Origin: a virus
Strand: one strand, 5' to 3'
IMG/VR virus record: IMGVR_UViG_3300028372_000022
Coordinates: 1-37,957 of that record
Length of the DNA: 37,957 nucleotides
How positions within the stretch are numbered: position 1 is the first letter of the stretch; every line of letters begins with the position of its first letter. The notes beneath the pieces were generated by a model. That model worked only from the letters and a program-made list of their open reading frames with translations. It was not told the origin of the DNA and made no database searches. A program made the position numbers and the translations under genes. This document shows positions 13,763-22,388 of the stretch, piece by piece.

Positions 13763-16477
13763 ATGTCAAGAGTAGACAGAATTCAAGAGAATAAAGCAAG
13801 AACGCTATCCCAGTTAACTGGGTCTGATAACACTGACACGTCAGGTGTGCGCCCAGGTCAATTCCCAGCTTCTTCGAGCGATGTTGATAACAACGACGAC
13901 ATAAGAGTCATTGACTCAATAGGAGACACGCTATCTGATGTATCAACTGGAATAAGTTCAGCAGCGTCGTCTGCTTTTACGTCGTTGAAGGATTTTGGTA
14001 GCGGCATCCTTTCAACCAAAAGTAAAGAAGAACGTGCAAACGAGTTTAAAAACAAAAAAACTAGTTCAACAAGACCAGGTAACAGTGCCACAATAGATCC
14101 TACAACGAAATCTTCAGGACCGTATTCGGGCGGAACGTCTGCTAAGATCTCAATGAGAGATGCGTTATCTAACGGAATCCCTTCTGCGGACACAGAGGAG
14201 AAAAATCCGCCAGGCGCCAATAATTCAATACCGAATCAGTTAGAAGACTTCGCAACTTATAATTGCGTGTTTACACTAGGAGTACTATCACCTAGCAGTA
14301 TAAATGATCCACAGAACAGTTACAGAAAGAAAGGAGCAACCTACACTATCTTGCGTTCTGGTGGTGGCGGGATCGACCAGAACCGAATTACAAATGGATT
14401 TGAACTTGAGGGAAATTTAGAATATTTTATTGATGACTTTAGTATGGAGTCTATACTCAGTCCTAACCAAAAAACAGGTATTGCTCTAGGTACTAGAATA
14501 TCGTTTAAGGTCCATGAGCCTTATAGTTTAGGTATTTTTTTACAGAGTTTAGAAATTGCAGCAATAAAAGCAGGCTATAAAAATTACCTTAAAGCTCCTT
14601 ACTTACTCGAACTTAATTTCTTTGGATGGGACGAGTTTAATAATGCAAGGCCAGTAGATTATGCAAGCAGAAAATTACCTCTTCAATTGAAAAGTGTTGA
14701 GTTTGATGTCGACAGCGGCGGCTCAGTTTATACAGTAGAAGGAGTACCGTGGAACGAACAGTCGTTCACTGACGAAGTCCAAAGAATTAAAGACCCAGTT
14801 GAAATACGAGGCGCATCAGTTGCAGAAGCACTTTCTTTCGGTGAACAGAGTTTAACGGCAATTATTAACCAGAAGCAACGAGAAATAGCAGAAAAAGATT
14901 CGCTGCCAATTAACGACCTGTACGTAATTAGGTTTCCAAAGTCAAGGGTCAAAGCCGGAACGGCAGGAAGTAGTCCAACCGACAATTTAAGTGCTACAGT
15001 AAGCAAAGAAGATTCCTCAAATAGCTCTGTTATAAGCACCGACCAGTTTAAAAGTCGTATAGGAGACTACTTTAATTCTGCTGGGCAGCAAGCCAATAAC
15101 AACATATACCAGACGTTAGTTGGCGAGTCAACTACTGATGTTAACAAGATTGGCAGCAGCAAGATGGTTGAAGATTATAATCAAGGCAGCAATCATCCGT
15201 TTCCACGAAGCCTGTATACTTACGATGAAGAAACACAGGTATACAGTCGTAAAGGTATTGAACTAAGCCTAAGCGACGACGAGCGTGTCTTTAAATTTCC
15301 ACAAGGAATGACTATACAAAAAATTATTGAAGAGATAGTTCTTATCAGTAATTACGGAGCAAACGCTACTAAAGCATTAGATAAAGAAGGCATGGCGACT
15401 TGGTTTAAGGTCGAGACAGAGTGCTATATTCTTGACAGCGTTGAAGTTGAAGAAGCAATAGGTAGAAAGCCTAAGGTATTTGTGTATAACGTTGTTCCTT
15501 ATAGAGTAAACGGTGCTATTACTGGGGCGCCGAACAAAGGTAATCCAGGCGCTGCAGAACGAGAAAAGCAAGTATCTAAAAGATACAGCTACATTTACAG
15601 CGGTGAAAATAAAGATATCCTCAGCTTTGATATTCAGTTTAGAACAGCATTTTTTGAAACAATAAGAGCAGACCGTGGCGACGAACAATATTCACAGTCT
15701 AGAAACCAAGAAGATGAGAAAACAGAGAAAGGTGTTGATAATTCGCCGGGTGATATAGACCCGGCGTACAGTGTTGAAACCGTTTCCGAAACAGGCTTGT
15801 ATATAGGCGGCGGAAGCGAAACAAACGCTAAGATAAACTTAGCAAAACAGTTTCACAATACACTGCTAAACAGTAACGCAGACTTAATTACTGCTAACGT
15901 AGTAATATGGGGAGATCCGTATTACCTGCCAGACAGCGGCATGGGGAATTATTCATCAAGGAATAGTGGACTGAAGGCTACTTTGACAGAAGACGGATCT
16001 ATAGACTATCAACGAAACGAAGTTGACGTATTAATAAACTTTAGAACGCCGGTAGACTATAAACCAACCGGCGAAATGTCCTTCCAGTCTGATACAACTA
16101 CAATTAACGGATTTAGTGGCTTTTATAAAGTAACTAGAGTAGAGTCGACTATTAGCAGAAACAAGTTTACTCAGTCATTAGAGCTCATACGTCGCAGAAA
16201 CCAGTCACTCGACGGTATCGGAGGCAACTCTATTGTCGAAAAGCAGAACCCTTCGACAGGTAACACTACCGCCGGACGTCCAGGACAAACTGGATCAGCA
16301 ACACCGTCAGGCAGAACAAGTAGCGGCCCTGGAGCAGCCGGCGCATTGGCAGCCGAACAAGCCGCTGATGAACAAGCTGCAACAATACCGCCTAAGCCTG
16401 ACAATGCTCCTATAAGCGTCAGGCCAGGTCAGAGTCCGAGTGGCACAAGACCAGTAACACGCCCTGGTCAAGGATAA
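13763..16477 (+). CDS. Large baseplate hub-region structural protein (gp27-position, VrlC-like annotation in relatives)
   Basis: 904 aa. A low-complexity N-terminus (1-150, Ser/Asp/Gly), then a structured core from ~150: NQLEDFATYNCVFTLGVLSP, FELEGNLEYFIDDFSMESIL, FKVHEPYSLGIFLQSLEIAA, YLLELNFFGWDE, and later SYIYSGENKDILSFDIQF and NVVIWGDPYYLPDSG. The C-terminal ~75 residues are Gly/Pro/Ala linker. The motif RPGQ occurs four times at the two ends (VRPGQFP, GRPGQTG, VRPGQSP, TRPGQG), plus one RPGN. Marine T4-like phages carry a protein here that is often called VrlC. Lying directly before gp5, and with no other gp27 candidate in the window, it may be the gp27 hub equivalent. That is positional inference; no gp27 motif was recognised. 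Confidence 0.6.
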   Translation: MSRVDRIQENKARTLSQLTGSDNTDTSGVRPGQFPASSSDVDNNDDIRVIDSIGDTLSDVSTGISSAASSAFTSLKDFGSGILSTKSKEERANEFKNKKTSSTRPGNSATIDPTTKSSGPYSGGTSAKISMRDALSNGIPSADTEEKNPPGANNSIPNQLEDFATYNCVFTLGVLSPSSINDPQNSYRKKGATYTILRSGGGGIDQNRITNGFELEGNLEYFIDDFSMESILSPNQKTGIALGTRISFKVHEPYSLGIFLQSLEIAAIKAGYKNYLKAPYLLELNFFGWDEFNNARPVDYASRKLPLQLKSVEFDVDSGGSVYTVEGVPWNEQSFTDEVQRIKDPVEIRGASVAEALSFGEQSLTAIINQKQREIAEKDSLPINDLYVIRFPKSRVKAGTAGSSPTDNLSATVSKEDSSNSSVISTDQFKSRIGDYFNSAGQQANNNIYQTLVGESTTDVNKIGSSKMVEDYNQGSNHPFPRSLYTYDEETQVYSRKGIELSLSDDERVFKFPQGMTIQKIIEEIVLISNYGANATKALDKEGMATWFKVETECYILDSVEVEEAIGRKPKVFVYNVVPYRVNGAITGAPNKGNPGAAEREKQVSKRYSYIYSGENKDILSFDIQFRTAFFETIRADRGDEQYSQSRNQEDEKTEKGVDNSPGDIDPAYSVETVSETGLYIGGGSETNAKINLAKQFHNTLLNSNADLITANVVIWGDPYYLPDSGMGNYSSRNSGLKATLTEDGSIDYQRNEVDVLINFRTPVDYKPTGEMSFQSDTTTINGFSGFYKVTRVESTISRNKFTQSLELIRRRNQSLDGIGGNSIVEKQNPSTGNTTAGRPGQTGSATPSGRTSSGPGAAGALAAEQAADEQAATIPPKPDNAPISVRPGQSPSGTRPVTRPGQG

Positions 16478-16485
16478 GGATTATA

Positions 16486-18363
16486 ATGCCAAGAGAAACT
16501 AGAAGTAGCGCATATCGGTCGTTAAAAGAACTTGGATTTACCGGGTCCGGGCCATTTGAAGCAGTTGTCGTAAGCCACCTTGATCCTGGTTATATGGGCT
16601 CTCTCAAAGTTGATTTATTGCGTAAAAATAAATCAGGGTCGTTCAAGGAAAGAGCAGGTACTACTATAGATGTTAGCTACCTAAGTCCTTTCTACGGTGT
16701 TACGAACAAGGATCACGCCACGGCCAATGACGGATACGAAAACACACAAAAGTCATATGGCATGTGGATGGTTCCGCCTGATTCAGGAACACGAGTTCTT
16801 GTAATTTTTGCTGAGGGCGACATCTCTCGAGGCTATTGGATCGGATGCATACAAGACCAGTACATGAACTTCATGGTTCCTGATGGCAGGGCTAGCACAG
16901 AGGTTACAACAGAAGGGACCCCCGGCGACCTTAAAGGAAAGAAACTACCAGTAGGTGAGTACAACAAACGTACTACATCTGAAAACAAAGACCCTACATT
17001 ATATGCAAAGCCTTACAATACAGATTTTTCTGCATCACTTGTAGCGTCAGGTCTGATAGATGACGAGAATAGAGGAACGACAACTACCAGTGCACGACGT
17101 GAAGTGCCTAGTGCTGTATTTGGTATTAGCACTCCTGGGCCTATCGATAAACGACAAGGCGCGCTAAAGGGACAGTACGGTGAGTTCGAAGCAAAAGCCA
17201 ACGTCTTTGTTAACAGACTGGGTGGCTCTAGTTTTGTAATGGATGACGGCGATGATAAGTTTATTCGCAAAACCCCAGCAAGCGAAGGCCCTCCTGAATA
17301 TTCAAATGTTGAAAAAGGTGAAACTGCCGGCGACCGTACTATTCCTCAAAACGAAGTATTTAGGTTGCGTACCAGAACTGGTCATCAGATTCTTATGCAT
17401 AATTCTGAGGATTTAATCTACATAGGTAATGCTCGTGGCACGTCGTGGATTGAGCTGTCTAGCAATGGTAAGATAGATATTTACGCTAATGATAGCATAA
17501 GTGTGCATTCAGATCAAGACATAAATTTCACTGCTGACAGAGATATGAATATTGAAGCAGGTCGCAATATAAACATGCGTGCTAGAGGACGTGATAAAAA
17601 AGGCGAAGATCTACCAGATGGCGGCAATATTCAAATGGAAAGCAAGAAAGATACACACATTCTTGTTGAAGAAAATATGAAAGTAGATGTAAAAATGCAG
17701 CAGGACACTACAGTTGGCGCAGATCGTTTCCTTACTGTAGTAGGTGATATGCATACAAAAGTTGATACATCTATCTTCGAATTAGCAGCTACTGACATTA
17801 ATAAGAAAGCAGGCGCAAACATTAATATTGAATCAGGCGCAAATACTAATTCTCTTTCCGGAGCAGCAACAAACCTAGAAGCAGGAGCAGTGTTTAATGC
17901 TCTAGCTGGAGCCGCAATGAATCTTAATAGTTCAGCTGGGACAAATATTCTAAGTGACGGAATAGTTGCTATAGACGGGTCTCTAACACACCTTAACAGT
18001 GGGCTCGCAGGGCCAGCAGCGCCAGCATCACCTGCAATAGACGCACAGCCTGCAACGGTGTTTGAGCCGCTCTTAGTGCACACTAACAGCCAGATACTTC
18101 CTGAAGATATGTCTAAAGTAACAGTAGAATCGATAGTAAAACGGATGCCGAGTCACGAACCGTGGGCACAGCACGAGAACCTAATGCCCAAGGACTTTCT
18201 GCCAGAAAAAACTGATATAACTGTTGCGGCACCTATTGAAGATGCAGAGTATATCAAGTCTACAGACACGTTTAGAAAGAACCGAACCACGGCAGGAACC
18301 GGAGTAGGAATTGCTGCTCAGTCAAGCCAACAAGACGAGAAAAGCATACCGAGTAGAGGCTAA
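16486..18363 (+). CDS. gp5: Baseplate hub spike protein gp5 without lysozyme domain
   Basis: 625 aa, with AAGGAT before the ATG. OB-fold (~15-150): GPFEAVVVSHLDPGYMGSLK, MWMVPPDSGTRVLVIFAEGD, GYWIGCIQDQYMNFMVPDG. A linker of ~150-300 is too short and lacks T4-lysozyme motifs, so the catalytic domain of T4 gp5 is absent, as in many marine relatives. From ~315 to ~525 there are short alternating repeats such as DINFTADRDMNIEAGRNINM, the triple-stranded beta-helix of the VgrG/gp5 needle. The C-terminal ~100 residues (WAQHENLMPKDFLPEK onward) form an extra tail. A trimer at the tail tip punctures the outer membrane. Its TAA is part of the late box for gp25. Confidence 0.92.
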   Translation: MPRETRSSAYRSLKELGFTGSGPFEAVVVSHLDPGYMGSLKVDLLRKNKSGSFKERAGTTIDVSYLSPFYGVTNKDHATANDGYENTQKSYGMWMVPPDSGTRVLVIFAEGDISRGYWIGCIQDQYMNFMVPDGRASTEVTTEGTPGDLKGKKLPVGEYNKRTTSENKDPTLYAKPYNTDFSASLVASGLIDDENRGTTTTSARREVPSAVFGISTPGPIDKRQGALKGQYGEFEAKANVFVNRLGGSSFVMDDGDDKFIRKTPASEGPPEYSNVEKGETAGDRTIPQNEVFRLRTRTGHQILMHNSEDLIYIGNARGTSWIELSSNGKIDIYANDSISVHSDQDINFTADRDMNIEAGRNINMRARGRDKKGEDLPDGGNIQMESKKDTHILVEENMKVDVKMQQDTTVGADRFLTVVGDMHTKVDTSIFELAATDINKKAGANINIESGANTNSLSGAATNLEAGAVFNALAGAAMNLNSSAGTNILSDGIVAIDGSLTHLNSGLAGPAAPASPAIDAQPATVFEPLLVHTNSQILPEDMSKVTVESIVKRMPSHEPWAQHENLMPKDFLPEKTDITVAAPIEDAEYIKSTDTFRKNRTTAGTGVGIAAQSSQQDEKSIPSRG

Positions 18364-18366
18364 ATA
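18359..18366 (+). promoter_or_regulatory. Late box (GCTAAATA) fused to gp5 stop, for gp25
   Basis: GCTAAATACTACTATG: the gp5 stop TAA (18361-18363) lies in the box. With T4 spacing +1 falls on 18372, the A of the gp25 ATG. No Shine-Dalgarno is present. Confidence 0.55.
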
Positions 18367-18371
18367 CTACT

Positions 18372-18824
18372 ATGAGCTCATTAGAGAAGAATCTTTACAA
18401 AAGAGTACAATCCAAGCGAGAGGGTGGAGCAGCAGCAACACGTTCTGTTCCTAATACCGTCTACCGCGGCCTTAGCACAGTCAATCCGGAAAACGACGGG
18501 TTCCGTCTGTATGACGTTGCTATAATCAAACAAGATTTGATTAATCATTTTAATATTCGCCAAGGTGAAAAGTTAGAGAATCCTGAATTCGGAACTATCA
18601 TTTGGGAAGTTCTTTATGAGCCCCTTACAGAAGCACTTAAACAGGTTATTATCGAAGACGTTGAAACTATTATTAACAGTGATCCAAGAGTTGCGGTAGA
18701 CAGAGTTATTGTCGACGATTATTTTAACGGCCTACAAATCGAGTGTGTTCTTACCTTCCTAGATTACAACATCTCTGAGCAGCTTCGCTTCCAATTCGAC
18801 GAAGCTAATGGATTAATTGCGTAA
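18372..18824 (+). CDS. gp25: Baseplate wedge protein gp25
   Basis: 150 aa (T4 gp25 is 132). The lysozyme-like fold family core is visible: IIKQDLINHFNIRQGEKLEN, PEFGTIIWEVLYEPLTEALK, and a C-terminal strand (LTFLDYNISEQLRF). The WEVLYEP stretch corresponds to the conserved EPR-type region of gp25, which binds gp6/gp53 and the first sheath ring. The residue usually Arg is Leu here (YEPLT). The ATG at 18372 has no Shine-Dalgarno and is only 5 nt after a late box. Confidence 0.92.
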   Translation: MSSLEKNLYKRVQSKREGGAAATRSVPNTVYRGLSTVNPENDGFRLYDVAIIKQDLINHFNIRQGEKLENPEFGTIIWEVLYEPLTEALKQVIIEDVETIINSDPRVAVDRVIVDDYFNGLQIECVLTFLDYNISEQLRFQFDEANGLIA

Positions 18825-18847
18825 TAATATACGCGGTTTTCTCTTTC
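18819..18847 (+). terminator. Weak terminator-like hairpin at gp25 end
   Basis: GCGTA (18819-18823) pairs with TACGC (18830-18834) across a 6-nt loop, followed by GG and a T-rich TTTTCTCTTT. The gp25 stop codon is in the hairpin. The short 5-bp stem makes it a weak or leaky terminator in front of the gp6 promoter. Confidence 0.35.
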
Positions 18848-18848
18848 A

Positions 18849-18856
18849 AATAAATA
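18849..18856 (+). promoter_or_regulatory. Late box (AATAAATA) for gp6
   Basis: AAATAAATACTACG on the plus strand. +1 near 18862 with T4 spacing, followed by GAGGAAA (18869-18875) and the ATG at 18879. Confidence 0.65.
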
Positions 18857-18878
18857 CTACGATAACAGAGGAAAGCAC

Positions 18879-21800
18879 ATGTCAGCCACAGATAGACAGA
18901 ATCGATTACTGGTAGCAGAGGACTGGAAAAGAGTATACCAGACCTTCCGTAATGCAGATTTTCAGAGTTACGATTTTGACAATCTAAGACGCACAATGAT
19001 TTCTTACTTGCGTGAGAACTATCCAGAAGACTTCAACGATTATATTGAATCGTCGGAGTACCTTGCGCTAATTGATCTAATTGCATTCCTAGGACAAAAC
19101 CTATCGTTTCGTATAGATCTAAACGCTAGAGAAAACTTTTTAGAACTTGCTGAACGTCGTGAAAGTGTACTGCGTCTTGCAAGACTTATTAGCTACAATC
19201 CAAGCAGAAACCAAGCAGCTAACGGCTTCTTAAAGTTTACTGCCGTGCGTACATCAGAAGATCTTATTGATAGCAACGGCATTAACCTCAAAGGGCAATC
19301 GATCCAATGGAACGACAGCACCAACGCCAACTGGTTTGAACAATTTATTAAGGTAATCAACACTGCACTTCCTCTCAATGGTGTATTTGGCCAGCCTGAC
19401 AAAAAAGAAGACGTTGCAGGTATTCCTACCGAACAGTATCGAGTTAATGGGTTGAACACAACTGTTCCAATTTATAGCTTCCAGAAAGCGGTTGAAGGGA
19501 AAAGCACTCCGTTTCAGATTGTGCCTACCGATATTGTTGACGGTAATTTAGTTGAAGAACCGCCGCTTGCTGGCAATAACTTTTCATTCATTTATAAAAA
19601 TGACGGCCGCGGTCCAAGCAGCACAAACTCTGGATTCTTTGCTCATTTCCGCCAGGGCATACTTGACAATGGTCAGTTTACGGTTACACAGCCAGTGGCA
19701 AATCAAACTGTTGCTGTTGACACAACTAACATCAACGACACTGACGTCTGGCTTTATAAGCTAGATGCAAACGGCAACGAACAAGAGCTATGGACTAAAG
19801 TAGCCAGTGTTGAAGGCAATAACATTATCTACAATAGCATCAACAACAATATTAGAAATGTGTTTAGTGTTTTAACCAGAGTTGATGACAGAATTAACTT
19901 GATCTTCTCTGATGGGGTATTCGGTGAATTGCCAAAAGGTAACTTTAGAACCTACTACCGCGTTAGTGAAAACAGAAGTATGATTATTACTCCTGCGGCA
20001 CTATCAGGTATTAACTTTAGTATACCGTACCTAAGTAAGCAAGGTAAACAAGAAGAAATTACATTTACTGTTAGTCTGCAGACCACGGTATCAAACTCAA
20101 CAGTAAGCGAGACTAACGCTAGTATTAAAGCTAATGCTCCTGCTACTTATTACACTCAAAACAGAATGATTACTGGTGAAGATTACAACGTAGCTCCTTT
20201 AGCAGTAAGTCAAGAGATTGTAAAAGTTAAGAGTGTTAACCGTACATCAAGTGGTATTTCGCGTTACTTTGACTTAATAGATGCAACCGGAAAATACAGT
20301 AGCACTAACTTATACGGCAATGACGGCATTGTTTATAAAGAATTTATTGATAGAACTACATCGTTTTCCTTCCAAACTCAAACCGACATTGAAGGTGTTG
20401 TAATTAACGAAATCGAACCTATTTTTAAAGACAAAAGAGTGAATCACTTTTACTTCGATAGATTTCCTGAGATTAATGCAGTTGACTTAAATGTTTACTG
20501 GGTATCGGCGACTAAAGACACTAATACATTTACAGGATTTTTAAGTAACAACGAAACAACGCCTGAGGATGGATATCAACGGGTAGGAAGTTTTACTTCG
20601 ACTAGTCTTCGTTATGTAAAAGCCGAGAGCTTACTAAAGTTTGTAGCACCAGCCGGACAATACTTTGATAAAAACAATGCGTTGAAGATAGGTTCGCCTA
20701 GTGATGTAGGGCACAAAACCGTACTTTGGACCAAAGTTTTTAACATTGCAGGCAATGGTGTTGACCAGCTAATTACAACTACATCTGGTGCTATAGCACT
20801 TAGTGACGATATCCCACAAGGTGCAATTCTAACAGAAATACGTCCTAAGCTAGCAGGATCGTTGCTTGACGATGTTAAACGCCAACTTATTGATCAGACG
20901 TTTGCCTACAATAACTTCGGATTAAGATTTGACGTAGAAGATCAGCGGTGGAAGTTAATTAAGGCATCTAACCTAAACGCCAGCGGTGATTTCAACACTG
21001 GTTTTGCTGGAGACACAAGTGGCCAAGGCCTTGATGCTAGCTGGCTAATCAAGTTTGAAACATCTGGTGAAAGGTATAAAGTTTTTTATCGTGGGCTAAG
21101 GTATGTTTTTGAAAGCGACGAAGAGATCAGATTCTTCTATGATTCGACTGATAAGATTTTTGATAGCCGAACCGGCAAAATTATTAAAGACAAAATCACA
21201 GTATTAAACATTAACAAGCAACCTGACAATCCGTCTCCGTTTACAAATGATTTTACTTGGGAGGTTTTGTCTGAGTATAGAGACAAAGAAGGTTATGTAG
21301 ACAGTACCCGTGTTGAACTTACGTTCTTTGACAGCGACGAAGACGGCGTAGTTGATGACCCTGACTTGTTTGAAGACATAGTAGCACCTGATTATGTTGA
21401 TCCGGAAACAGGGCTTACAACAGTCGTAGATAAAAAGACTGTTATACAGGAAAAGTATATCACGTCAGCAGGAACTGAAGACTTCCGTTATGTTAACGCT
21501 GAAGCCACCGGTATTAGTTTATATAGATCAGAGAGTGCGCCGGCTGTGCCTTTGGCTAGTGAAAGAGCCAGCGGCGCCATTTATTATTTCCTTGACGTAG
21601 ATTTGTTTAAGATCTGGGATACTAATACAATGACGTTTTCTATAACAAATGATTACAAGGCGTTTACTGGCAGAGATATGCTAAAATTCCAGTATGTACA
21701 CACTGCGGATTCGAACAATAGAATTGATCCAAGTGCTAGTAATATTATGGATACATACTTACTAACAAGAGGTTACGACAGACAATATAGACTTTTCCTA

Positions 21801-22388
21801 GACGGGCAGTTGACAAATCGTCCCCTACCGCCTAGTTCAGATCAACTGTTTAGATCGTTTGGATCTAAACTGAATCAGATTAAGTCAATAAGCGATGAAG
21901 TGATTTATCATCCGGTTAAGTACAAAGTACTATTTGGCCCAAAGGCGAACGGAGATTTGCAAGCAACATTTAAAGCAGTTAAGAACCCAGATCAAGTGTT
22001 AAACGATAACGATATCAAAACACGTATTATTGGTCTTGTAAATCAATATTTTGCAATTGAAAACTGGGACTTCGGCGACACATTTTTCTTCCAAGAACTA
22101 GCTACATTTGTAATGAACAGAATGGCGCCAGACTTGGTTACATTTATTATTGTACCAAATCAGGTAGAGCAAGGATTTGGCAGCTTATTTGAAATACGCT
22201 CAGCACCAGACGAAATTTTTATTAGTGGCGCAACGGTAAACGACGTTCTTCTAATAGACGAAATAACAGCTTCGCGCTTAAATGCAAACGGCAAGGTTGT
22301 TACAACATCAGATATATCAACAAACAAAGGATTACAAAGTACTCCGTCAGTTGGTACACTCAACAGCACAGGGGGTTTTAGTTACTAA
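18879..22388 (+). CDS. gp6: Baseplate wedge protein gp6
   Basis: 1169 aa; T4 gp6 is 660, and marine relatives are longer. N-terminal gp6 blocks: WKRVYQTFRNADFQSYDFDN, FNDYIESSEYLALIDLIAFL, GQNLSFRIDLNARENFLELA, RRESVLRLARLISYNPSRNQ. C-terminal region: VKYKVLFGPKANGDLQATFK, RIIGLVNQYFAIENWDFGDT. gp6 dimers form the iris-like ring round the hub that triggers sheath contraction. The insert includes FFDSDEDGVVDDPDLF near residue 818, a D-x-D-x-D-G loop like EF-hand or thrombospondin type 3 calcium sites. Own late promoter and a GAGGAAA ribosome site. It overlaps the giant gene by 1 nt. Confidence 0.95.
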   Translation: MSATDRQNRLLVAEDWKRVYQTFRNADFQSYDFDNLRRTMISYLRENYPEDFNDYIESSEYLALIDLIAFLGQNLSFRIDLNARENFLELAERRESVLRLARLISYNPSRNQAANGFLKFTAVRTSEDLIDSNGINLKGQSIQWNDSTNANWFEQFIKVINTALPLNGVFGQPDKKEDVAGIPTEQYRVNGLNTTVPIYSFQKAVEGKSTPFQIVPTDIVDGNLVEEPPLAGNNFSFIYKNDGRGPSSTNSGFFAHFRQGILDNGQFTVTQPVANQTVAVDTTNINDTDVWLYKLDANGNEQELWTKVASVEGNNIIYNSINNNIRNVFSVLTRVDDRINLIFSDGVFGELPKGNFRTYYRVSENRSMIITPAALSGINFSIPYLSKQGKQEEITFTVSLQTTVSNSTVSETNASIKANAPATYYTQNRMITGEDYNVAPLAVSQEIVKVKSVNRTSSGISRYFDLIDATGKYSSTNLYGNDGIVYKEFIDRTTSFSFQTQTDIEGVVINEIEPIFKDKRVNHFYFDRFPEINAVDLNVYWVSATKDTNTFTGFLSNNETTPEDGYQRVGSFTSTSLRYVKAESLLKFVAPAGQYFDKNNALKIGSPSDVGHKTVLWTKVFNIAGNGVDQLITTTSGAIALSDDIPQGAILTEIRPKLAGSLLDDVKRQLIDQTFAYNNFGLRFDVEDQRWKLIKASNLNASGDFNTGFAGDTSGQGLDASWLIKFETSGERYKVFYRGLRYVFESDEEIRFFYDSTDKIFDSRTGKIIKDKITVLNINKQPDNPSPFTNDFTWEVLSEYRDKEGYVDSTRVELTFFDSDEDGVVDDPDLFEDIVAPDYVDPETGLTTVVDKKTVIQEKYITSAGTEDFRYVNAEATGISLYRSESAPAVPLASERASGAIYYFLDVDLFKIWDTNTMTFSITNDYKAFTGRDMLKFQYVHTADSNNRIDPSASNIMDTYLLTRGYDRQYRLFLDGQLTNRPLPPSSDQLFRSFGSKLNQIKSISDEVIYHPVKYKVLFGPKANGDLQATFKAVKNPDQVLNDNDIKTRIIGLVNQYFAIENWDFGDTFFFQELATFVMNRMAPDLVTFIIVPNQVEQGFGSLFEIRSAPDEIFISGATVNDVLLIDEITASRLNANGKVVTTSDISTNKGLQSTPSVGTLNSTGGFSY

